Below, piece after piece: positions 32,301 through 44,300 of a stretch of 64,000 nt of DNA (the stretch's first letter is position 1; each line of letters begins with the position of its first letter). Position numbers and translations under genes: made by a program. Origin of the DNA: Diplolepis rosae (Eukaryota; Arthropoda; Insecta; Hymenoptera; Diplolepididae). Under the pieces are notes generated by a model. The model was not told the DNA's origin. It worked only from the letters and a program-made list of their open reading frames with translations, and made no database searches. The stretch lies in contig JAPYXD010000484.1 of the NCBI GenBank assembly GCA_030998225.1, positions 496,001-560,000 of the forward strand, read 5' to 3'.

Positions 32301-35300
32301 ATGTAACAATTTGATGCCATGGATAAAGTTTGAAATAAAGTTTTGCAGTATCCATGGTGCACGTGGCGAAGTTGTCTATATCAATTTCGCGCCCACTTGA
32401 AACACCTCTAAAATAACTTTTAGTCGATAAATAAAGTTGGAGCCCATTCCAGTCATTACAGCTGATAATTCCGGATTCCTTAAAAATCTTCGGCTATTTT
32501 TGCCATAATTGGTATTTCTACATTCAGCCTCATCTGTATCCACAGTAATGTCTATTTGACTTCTGAATTCATCTTAAATTTTATTACTGTCTGCAATAAT
32601 GGCTTTTTCTTCAGCTTCCAGTTTTTTTTTGCTATATTTTTATAAGCATTTTATTATAACTGTACTTAGCTTTCAAAACATCTTTTTTTCGGATGTAGAA
32701 TGGACAGCCCAAATATGTAGCTGCTTTTGTTAGTAATGAAATTTGTCTTTCAAAGTGATTAAACTACTTGAATGCTACTCTACAGACGTGGCATCTCGAG
32801 TTGATGTGGTTCCTGTTGTAGCATTACACACCTTGCCATCAACCATATTATGCATCATGCAATGTTTCACAGTAAATTTTAGAAGCCTAGTTAGTTCTAA
32901 AGCGTTAATTTTTTTTGTATGTATAATAATATACTCCCTTCCTAGTTATGCCAGTTGTCTCTATCATTAATGTTATTCTTATCGGTCTGCAGTATAAAGG
33001 AGATGATGGAGTGTCATTGAACATTGAAAGATATTATCATCAGAGTCGTTTTCAAATTGTTTCTTGAATTGTGTTTGCTGAGATCCATCGCATTGAATTC
33101 TGATCAGTAACTGCATTCTTATGCACTCATCTTCAGTTAAAGCCTGCTCCACTTCTTGCAAATACATTTACTGATTATGAACATGTAGCTGCGAATTGAC
33201 GCTTTAACCACAACTAACTTTAATAGGAAGTCTACTTCTTAGTTATATCCGTCTTTCTAAAAAAAATGGTGAACATAACTATAGTATGACAAGATATATT
33301 TTATCTGTCACATAATCCATTCCCGACCTTAGGATTTACGTACTTTACGACAATTTCACGTAACTATCTTATGCATACAAGGAATATATGCCTGAGATTG
33401 AAACATTCGTGTTACTAACCCCAGTTGATACCATAGATAAGATTAAAATCCATACGACGATGCATTGTATGAAAACATCGGAGTAGTTGAACAAACAAGT
33501 CTTCCTAGTGAGGAATTTAGCTTACCTGTTTACTTAGATGAATTCTATTTTTAAGCTTCAGAAAACTTGGAAATAAAGTTCTCGTTTTGAATAAAATTTC
33601 ATCTATAAGAGTTGATCATTAATTTTCCTTTATTTCAGTTAATTTTCTTTTCATCTCTAATAATAAAAATGAAAGAAAAATATTGTAATTATTTATAATA
33701 TAAAAATCTTGTTTGCATCATTTTCATATAGAACTTGTAATTTTTAGAAACTTAACTTTAAACTATTTAGACGTAAATCTACAAGTTTTCTGAAAAGTTA
33801 ACTTAAAAGTATAGAGAATGTTTCCCTACAAATACTTGTTTTTTAATATTCGAAATGAGATCAAAAAATGGTACACGAAAATTTATTTACCAGCTCTTTA
33901 CCACTACGCTGCAATTCCCCTACAACGGCGCTCGGAAGAGTGTACAGCATTGAAGGTTGAACTTTAGAATCAACATTTATTTGTTTTTCATTTTGGCATA
34001 GGGTCAGGCTCTTTTTATTTTCACAATACCCAACTATGAGATAAGTTTTGTTTTTATACCATTCCTTATTTTAATGATTTTCTATATTGTGATATTTTAA
34101 AGAAATTTTAGTCGAATTTTATAATTTATGGCACTGAAGAGGGCCCCCATATGTGGCCGAAACGTTTGCCATACTTTTTACGTTTTTTTTATATCTGCCA
34201 TTGAGAAAAATGGTATTGTGAAAATAAAAAGAGCCTGACCCTATGCCAAAATGAAAAACAAATAAATATTGTATGAATTATGGGTCAATACAAAATCGGA
34301 TATGTTCTAAAACATGTCACATCATATTTAGAATCAACCCTCTGCTAAAGAGCATAAAGACGAATTAGTAATGGAATAGAAGAATAGGATAATTAAGGGA
34401 GTTTGAATTTAAACTTGAATTATTCATAGCAAGGGTAAAAAAAGACTCAAGTTATAAACAACTATTTCTTAGTTCAACCAAGCAAGACTCAAGCAATAGT
34501 TTTGGTTAATCTGTCTTATTCTCATCAAAGTAAAATATTATAAAATTATATTGTTCTCAGTAAAAAATGAAATTTCAAAAATTGCTGTCTTGTAACTTTG
34601 CAGTTATTAGAAAACGTAATTGTTCGTATATACAATTTAAAATTACATTGTTTATAACAAACGATAGATAAAAACAATATTAACAATTTGAGAAAAGTAT
34701 AGCATTTCGAAATTGAACTTTAAATTCAAGGAAATATTTAGATCTGGAAGAAACTGTAAAATTTTAAAGCTGATGAAATTAAAAAGTGTCCGAAAAATTG
34801 CTGCAATGTAACTTTTTAGTCACTGGAAATCATAGCCGGTGACAGCGCGAGAGAAAAATCCCACCGCTGCCACCATCAGTTTGTCATGTACGACCCTTTT
34901 AGAGTCACAAAATAAAAGAATAAATCCTGATTTATTGGAATTTAATAACTGCAGAGGTTCCAAACTGCAGGAAAAGATTTTTGAAATTCAATACCTTTTT
35001 TATTGCAGGATCGTTATCTCTCAACTGCCTGGCTGACGGTGTTGTTGTCCGTGTTGTCAATTTTTGTCACATAAATCAATGTATTGAAAAAATGAAGAGG
35101 GGATTAAGGTTTTATGATTTTGGAATCATACATTTTTTATTTGTTACCTTAAACAAAGTTTTACATGTAAAATGGCAACGATACTTTTTGTACTTTAATA
35201 GCGTAGGCTCCTTATATCTACCACACCAAGGACAATGCATATCAGAGAAGAAAGTAAATAAATTCTTTCTAATATCACTTTGTCCTCTCTGAGTAAGCTG

Positions 35301-38300
35301 AATTTAGCGTTGCTGAATTTCGTTGTTACATCAAAAAGAAACAACTCTTTTCTTCATCGCCCACGTACGTCACACGCGAACACACCTTTCCTTTACCTTC
35401 AATTCGAGTTTGAAATTAAGGGGTGAACCAAAATAATTTGCCTTAAACAAGAAAAGACAACGTGTCTTCAAATAAATTCCTTTCCTTTGCTTGATCCTCC
35501 CACAATTTCAATCGGGATATATTATAAAAATTATTCCTTCCCGTTTTGAGATTCGAGAAAGTGTACCCAAGTGCGAAATCATAAACGGCCCAACTTTGGC
35601 CCAGTAGTGGCAAACATGTTGCCGAGACTTGGCCGCCAGTGCTGCGCCATTATCGAAATGATATCTAAGGGCTGCACTTGGCCGCCTTCACTTGCCCGTC
35701 ACTGACTGCCAGTATTGGCTCGAAATCGGCATATGTTAATGGCCCATTACCGAAATAATATCTAAGGGCTGCACTTGTGTACTCGAATTTAAAGACTAGA
35801 TTTAGTTAACTGTTCTTTAACGAACTTTGATACAAAAATTGTTAACTCTGGCTCTTCTACGTAAAAGATGGTTTGTTGAAGTAATGATGACTTTTGGCCC
35901 AGTATAATAAATTAATAACTTGGGTTGCCAAAGTAATGCCGACTTTCAATCCAGTAAATTGCCATTACTGGGCCAGACTCTGAGTTTTTGACTTCCAGCA
36001 CAGTTTGCTGGAGTAATGCCGACTTTCGGACCTGTGATGGGCCGTTAGTGGTCCGGACACTGGCTTTTTGACATACAACACGGTTTGCCGGAGTAATGCC
36101 GACTTTGTAACCAGTAAAGTGCCATTGCTGGGCCGGACACTGGCTTTTTGACATACAACACAGTTTGCCGGAGTAATGCCGACTTTCAGCCCAGTAAAGT
36201 GCCATTGCTGGGCCAAGCTTCGGCGCAAGCATGGGAAATTTTGATTTCCAACGTACCGTGCCAGTACTGGGACAACACTGGGCCGATTTGAACGCTGATA
36301 TTGGTCCAGTAACATTGGCCAACTTATGGCTGCCAAGATTGGTCCAGTACTGGACCGTGTTTTCAGTTCCGGCAATTCGCACTTGAGGTAACTGAAACCT
36401 ATTTCCAAATTAAATTCTTGCCCTTATTACCACAGATAGCCTTGCAAAACTTTTGTATTAATATCTAGTAATATTTAATTAATCCGAGATAAAAATTTCA
36501 TTAATCTTCTTAAATTGGTAGTTGAGGATGATTTTCAGTTAACTATCTTTTCAGTGCTAAAAAATAGTTGAATGTGCAATGTTTCTGGATTTCATAAAAT
36601 AGCTTGTTTACTGGCTAGAGCAGTTTTCTGGCGGTCAAGTTAATTCTTTTCGGGTTATCATATTTTTCTAATTCATAAGGTTTTAAATGAGGTAAGGAAT
36701 GACAAAAACTTGTCTTGCTTTTCACCAATGTCTGAGAGCTCGATGTTTGACTATATTAAATGCGCGTGTCACGGTATTGAGTGTTTTCATTGCGTAAGAG
36801 AGTTGAGTGACGTAAAGGTGTGTGTGCGCTCACTGTCTTTATCGCGAGCTATCCGTTTTCTCATTTTCGTTCTCTTTCTCCTTTCTTTTCACCTTCAGTT
36901 TCTCTTGACAATTTCTGTTTTCATCCTTTTATCTATCCATTTTTAAATGTGTTGCCCTTATGTAATGTGTATAATTACAATTCAAGATAATAATATTTTA
37001 ACATAATTAATAATTTCACAATGCTTCTAAAAATTTTTTAAACTAGAATTTGTTGATTCCGTGTCATATTTTGTAATCCGGTAATTCCATTCTTGGGGAC
37101 CGACTTTCAAGAATAGTAGAGTTCTTTACCAGAGTGTCAATAAGCTGTTAGCTGTACCCCCGACGTCATCAATGTCAGAGACCTGTTAAGTCGAAGTTAC
37201 GGTGTCATACGCTAAATGGCGCTATACATCTGTTTCAATCCTCATGCACCATTGCTTACTTCTCGGAGCCGGAAATAATGGAATGTAACGAATATACCTA
37301 AAAGCCAAACAAAAAGTGCTTAAGCTACAAGCATTGAAGTCGAAAATAGTATAAGGACCATGGGAGGGAAGGCAGCATTCATGTATCAACTTTTGTCTCT
37401 GGATTCGTTGCTCTATTCGAAATGGCTCGGGCTTTGAGCTTGGACAAAATCTAGCAAATGTAAAAATTGATAATCCGCAACAATTCAACTAAGGAACGTT
37501 TTTTCACTTTTTCATGCTAATTGTAAAATAAATTACATGATTATTATTAATGCAAAACCGATATTAGTCTTAATGAGAAAATATATTAAATCTAAATAAA
37601 TTATGTGTTATTAGTAGAGAGCAGATAAAAGCAGTCCGAACTTGGCGACGGAGTGCTACTCGGGCTCTTGCGTTGCGGAGAACCGTCGGCTCAGAAGAAG
37701 TGATGAGGAGAGAGCGCGAACGTTCCAATCATTGAGCACGCGAGAAAGATACTAAAGTGAGGTTCATTGCAGTATGCTGAAGTAGAGAACGGAAACAAAA
37801 TAAACTCCTACACGGAGAGAAATAACTAGTGCCGCGCACGTGAAAGGTACTAAGCATTGAGAACAAGTGAAATGACGCGCATGAAATACATGAATTCAAG
37901 TATTTCACACTAGCCAATTTCACGTGCGTCGCACGTGAAACTCAAGCGTTTGTTACACTGGCCCTCTAATGTTTGCAACAAATCATCTTGTGGCTAAATC
38001 TTGAAGCTCACATAATTCGCATGTGAACGCAGTGTATCTAGTGCACGGACAATACCGTATGTTTCAAGCATGAATATCACAAGCTTCTTTTATTTGAATT
38101 TGATTGATTTGATTGAGTCGAAGTGTTGAACACTTATTTTCCCGAAGTGCGCTGCACTGGTTATTTCTTTCCGTGTACCGAAAAAACATTCGAAATTAAA
38201 TCGCAGACGGTATTGTTTTATTAAGAGGTTATACGCACTCAGAAGGCCAAGAAGAAGCTGTTTTTCAAAGAAAATTTTTGGATAGAGATGTTAATCGAAT

Positions 38301-41300
38301 AACTTGAAAATTTTTATGCTTATAATAATTACTTTAAACTTTATTCTAATATTTTTTATTTTCAAACGTGATGAGTGTCCAGGCCGCTGTGGACAATCTC
38401 CGGGTGCTCCTCAAAAAACAGATATTTTGCGGTGTGCACGATATCTCGTGACTGGATTATCTGGAATCAAAATACTAAAAAGATCTTTTGAATATAACGT
38501 ATTATCTCGTAATTGAACGAAAGAATAAGTATTATATCAATTTTTAACAAAATGGCGGCTTTTCGAAAATTTGTTTCCATTTTTTATCAAAATCTTAGTC
38601 TTAAATAATTCATAAAAAGGAACATATTTATTGGTCAGGATAAACCTTCGTTCAATTACTAAAAAATATATCTATAAAGCTTGCGTAAAATTTTCAGTCC
38701 GATCGGTTCAACCGTATCCGAGAAATCGTGCACACCGACTTCAAAAACATTTTTTTGAAAAAACTTGTTCAAAGTTTCAGAAGCATTTTATATATAGTAA
38801 AAGATTTTTTTCAACTTACATCGAATTGTCTATTCCAGGGCCATGTAATATACCCTCCATTCCTTCGTCATCCTTTAACAATTCAATCTGGTGCTGTCTA
38901 CGGATCATTCTTCCCTCTCGTGTACTCTCCTGCGCTCTACGGTTGGATATCGTGTAACATCCCTACTTTCCCCCTGATTGCCAGACGCTTCAGTCAGCCA
39001 CGGTTTGTAAAATTGAAAGGTCTATACATTTTTAAACCAAGAAAAGTGAATTTCCTTCCACTGTGTGCCGAGCTTAAGCGTCCGTCTATGATGCCTACTT
39101 GGCTTTATTCGCGGCCTATCAAGGCTTCCTCTTCGAGGCTGCCTGCCGAAAAGCCGCATATCTCATTTTCTTCGGAGCTGTATACTGGTATTATTAAAGA
39201 AAGATAAGAAACAATTAAAGCTTAATGTTCCATTGATTAAATTTATATTTTTTACGAATTTAACTCTTATGGGCTTGGTTTACTTTAACTTTGTACCCTT
39301 CATATCTATCTGATCGTTAACCTATTGGTAATCTGACAATCAAATCACAAAATCCGAAATGGTAGATCCAATATTGTGAATCAAAAGTTGAATTTTTTTG
39401 CTTGAAATGATTTCAACAAGTCACGTTACTGAAACATTATAGATTTGATGCCCTGCTCTACTTAGCTATGTAAAATAATTGATTTAGGTAAGGTCGCCCC
39501 TGCCCCTTTAAACTTTGCTCATGTCTACACATTAAGGTGGGCCGAAAAACCCGAATTTTCCAAATTCAGATGCCGACCCTACTGAAAATTTATGAGTCCA
39601 CATTAATAATAACTATAAAAAATGTCAACCAAATCGTAAAATAAAAATAAATTTAGAAAGAAATAATTCTATAACTCTTTACTTTTATTATTCATTTTGT
39701 AGCGACCTAGAACTCACCACGTGAAAATGGCTACACGTCGAGTTCCTCCCACACTCTCCCCAACCAACCAAACAATGAACTGCATCAACTAAAAAACAGT
39801 TAATAAAAGTCAACGAATTGAAATTGAATAATGACGAAACAGAATTTATTATTTCTTAAATTAACAATAACTCCTACCATACCGTCTTTAAGTAAGGTTA
39901 CTTTGCGCCCCAACCACAGGTGATTATGACCTGATTCTTCTTTTATGGCTGTAACTATGTGAACCTGGCGACTTGAAAAATAAAGACTGTTTACTTTTTA
40001 TATTAAATAAATTTCCGATTATTTATAACAGTTTTGTATTACCTTACCTTTCTCGCTGTATAACTTAGTAGTGCATAAAGAATCACTCATTCAAGAATAT
40101 TTTGTGATTACGTTTCAGAATTACATATTTTTACAATACTGTGATTCAATATATCGTATCAACGCAATGTATATATAAAATATTTTTCAATGAGTGATTC
40201 TGCGTCACTAAGTTGTACAGCGAGAAAGTGATGCAGCGAACACTAGCCTGAGACCCGCGGTCTGAACACTTGAGTGCGACTCGTACTGCCCTCGCTTGAT
40301 CGCTACCTATCTCGCATATGACTCACGTTGTGCACGCTAACGTGCGACGCTTCATGTAGAATCCATATGCGTTGCCAAAGACGACACTACGATGACGATG
40401 TATACAAGTCCTAGTTCTTCTCGTTCATCATCCGTATAGATTTTCACTATGAAGTTTAACTTTTGCCTTTCAATCTTCCTCTTGTTTACTCTCGGGCGAC
40501 TTTTAGTTACCGAGATATGGTAAGTTAAATGTATGTACTCAGAGAAGAAAAAAAGCAAGACTTAATTAGGTGGACCACGTTCATTTATTGCTTTTATTAG
40601 TGAAGCCGTATTTCCTTCATAAAACAGGCCTTGAACTGGACTGAATTGAAAATTTAAGCGGTAGATATATGTTTGTCCAAACCCTTGCCATTTTTTCATT
40701 CGATAGCATTGTAAAGTACATAAATTCAGTCTGCTATGTCTCGGAAGAAGGAAGGGAAAGAAGAAGATGATTAAGTATAATCAACGGTGAAATTAGTAAA
40801 AATGATAAACGAGCAAAACTATAAATTTTGCAGTGTGAAAATGGAAATTTGCAGGTTGCAAAAGATACATACAAAACCATTTCCAGATTTCAGAAAAAGG
40901 AAACAATTTGGTCCCGTATTTTAAAGGCTTGTGGTGTTAAAAAATCAAAGCAATTAGAGGTTAACACCTGAATGACAGACATCGTGAGAGTTATAAGTTC
41001 GTTTGTTATGAATACTTACTGGTTTGTTTCAGATATCCGAAATGTACGAAATTGTCAAGAAGATAGAAGCCGTGTCGCACATTTTCCCTCAAGCAGTAAA
41101 CCGTATGATAACATTGAATGGGATTCATCAACAAGGTAACTATTATCAATGTCATCACTACTCTATAACAAAATTCTGCAATGCATTTCTAAGACCCTAA
41201 AATATTATTCAAGAAGAAGACATTTTTCTGCCAAAATTGAAAATTCTACAGTTGTCTAACCCTTCAATTGAAACAAAAATCTAAAACAGACTCAGTGTTT

Positions 41301-44300
41301 TTCAGCGGTGGCTTACTTTTTCCATAAAGTAATTATACAAAACGCTACTTGTAATATAATATCAATATTGATATTAAAAGTCTGTTTTAGATATTCATGG
41401 TTTGATTAAAATAATAGGTGTGATCTAAGAATAATATGTAAGTTCAAGTAATCGCTTCTACATTTAGGAATAGATAAAAATTAACATCGGAGTTGAATCA
41501 TGAAAACACTATTTACGCGCGTGCAGCAGGATTACGCGCAAACTTAGAAAAGTGAATTTATGGCTTTTGTACCGTCATGGTTATTTACCTATTTTAATCA
41601 TTATTAATTCCTCGTTCTAGATTAACTGAGATCTGAAAGACTTTTAAATCAAAACTGGGACGAGGATAACCAACAATAAAAAAAATGGAAATACAATAAT
41701 CATACACAATACTATTTATTAATTGATTTTGAATAACCAAGTCAAGGTATAAATTAAAAGAAATACAAAGGTCTACGAAGAGTCCTAATCTATTTAGAGA
41801 TGTGCTCGTTGAGTCCTTGGATCCTCGAAATAATTTTAACCAAGCCGTTCGACTCCTTTCTCCTGGAATTTGGAAAATTTTGTTTACACTAAAAACTGAT
41901 TAAAACTGGGAGGCTTTCGTAATCTTTGGAAGAACTAACTTGAAGACTCATGAAGGAGAAGTACAGTATAAAATCTTTGACTGAGTTTCACATGAAAGAA
42001 GTTGGTGGATAACTGTACCTCATCGGGGTTGATAAAGAACTGAACTGAAACTTAAAGGATTTGATGGCTAACTGAATGGAACTCTTTGATTTGGCGAATT
42101 GAGGGTGTATTCATAAACAGATTCTAGGTCATAAAAATTGGCTTCCCTCAAGAAATCAGTTCGATATCCATGTAAAATTTAATTGTTACCTTAGAAACGA
42201 TACTTCTTTATATGAGTCATCGCATGAGTCACTTTCATTTGGAGAGTTCAATATCTCTTAACTTCACAGTGGGTGAAGTCATCTTTTAGTTCGAGAGTTC
42301 GCTGCAATTTTAGTCCCTAATGAGGAATAGAATAATTATCTTCCATTACGATGTGACCCTATTATGCAATACAGCGCCTCTATTGTGAAAATCTGAATTG
42401 CAATAACAACAACGCAACAATAACCTCGATTCAGACTTTCACAATAGTAGCGCTGTCTTCCACAATAGGGTACACATCGTTTCGGGAGGTAATTATTCTA
42501 TTGCTCGATAAGGGACCAAAATTGCAGCGGGCTCCCGGACTATTAGACGAGTGTATCATTCACCGTGATAACGGAACTCTACTATATCGACCTTATCAAC
42601 CTGTAATTTTAGAATTAACTTAACGTCACAACTTTTTTCACATATCGAAGTGTAAGCGTTCCTTTTTTACATGGTGAGCTTGCCTTAAGTGAGAAAAGTT
42701 GTCGTGAGTGGTTTGAAAATGGTGAATTTGACATCAAAGACTAAGAACATAGCGGAAGGCCGAAAGTGTACGAAGACACGGAATTGGAAGCACTACTGTA
42801 TTAAGATTCATGCCAAACACAATAAGAATAATACGATGGACAATACTTCGAATAAAACATAAGTTTCCGTTCTTTCTCAATAAATACCCAATTTTTGATA
42901 AGAAACGGCGGAAACTTATTTGTACACCTGATATATTAAAATTATAATTGAACCAAACATTGGAGCGAAAACGACCAGAAAGGTGACACAGAACACACAA
43001 AGTAATTTTTCTCCATGACAATGCACGGCCTCATGTTGCAAAACCAGTCAAAACATATTTCGAAAATATTCAATGGGACGTGCTATCTTTACACGCCGTA
43101 TTTATCAGACTCAGTTCCTCCTGATACTACTTATTTGGATCCATTCACCACAAACTTTTAGAACAGCATTTCATTTCCTTTAAAGAGGTCAAACATTGGA
43201 TCGATGAATAGTTAACCTCAAAAGACGAGCGGTGGTATTGGGACGAAATCCACTAGTTACCTGAAAGATGGGACAATGTCATAGCTAACAATGGCCAATG
43301 CTTTTACTATTGAATTCATTCAGTTTGTTATTTAAATAAAGACATATTTTCATTAAAAAACAGCGATTTCATAAGAAAACACCTATCGATTGAAACTGAA
43401 AATAAAATAAATCATTTTGGTTATAAGATTTAACGAACAATACAGCTTAAACCTATAGTAATCGAATTTAATAATAAAGGAATTCATTTTCAAATTCAGT
43501 GATCCATTGCGACTCATGAGTACTGCTGTATTTGTTCAGTTTAGAAAAATATCAGTGTTATTTTTTGAGTAGCTCGCATGAAAGCCCTAATTAAGATGAA
43601 GAATCATATACCCGCATAGAATTGATCTTGTCACAGTTGTTTGATTGAGGATTTTTTTATAACAAAAATCTCAGACTTTCGAGCCTAAATTTTAGTTTCT
43701 CAAGTCTTTTTGCTCCAGAAATGACAAAAATGATGAAATGTCTTTATATTGAATGTCATTTTACACTCCATGACAAGATTACATACTTATTGTTTTCTGA
43801 GAATCAACTGCGTGCTTTATCGAATTTAGGATTGGACTATTTCACACAATTAACACTTTGGGTCCGGGGTAGTGTGCTAAGGCAAGAGAAGAATTGTATT
43901 ATTTGAATTGGCATTATTAAGCCCGAAATTCAAAAAAAAAATAAAAAGCAGTCTCAGTGGTGATAGTTAAAATATTTCGTGACAGTAGTAAATTCTGAAG
44001 CATGGATTAATGCGCAGGGGTACACTAAAACTGGAGAAATGGAATTTCGTCAGTTTTTGCTTGCTTTCCAGACGCGCTGTGTTATAATAGACGTGGCAGC
44101 GCCGCCTGCAACCTACAGAATCGATATATGTTTAAAAATGACGACCTGGAAGTATGTCCGCCATAATTCTGGATAGAGTTGGATTGGTGTTTCGTAAATA
44201 CTTGTGAAGAATCATTGATGCCGCTCCAAGCTTAAATTTGAAAAGCTGTTGGACAGGTTGCCCAGCAATATTCTTGTGCGCTGCGAATCTTTAAAACTGT

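Noticed and set aside
35931..36242. CRISPR-like array
   Set aside because: The repeats are contiguous 80-bp units without unique spacers, in a eukaryotic intron.
35912..36408. Two overlapping minus-strand frames of ~150 codons
   Set aside because: They are produced by the 80-bp tandem repeats, which happen to lack stops. The repeated peptide has no known domain.
38728..39207. 159-codon plus-strand open frame
   Set aside because: It starts within a fold-back arm, has no recognised domain and no splice or promoter support.
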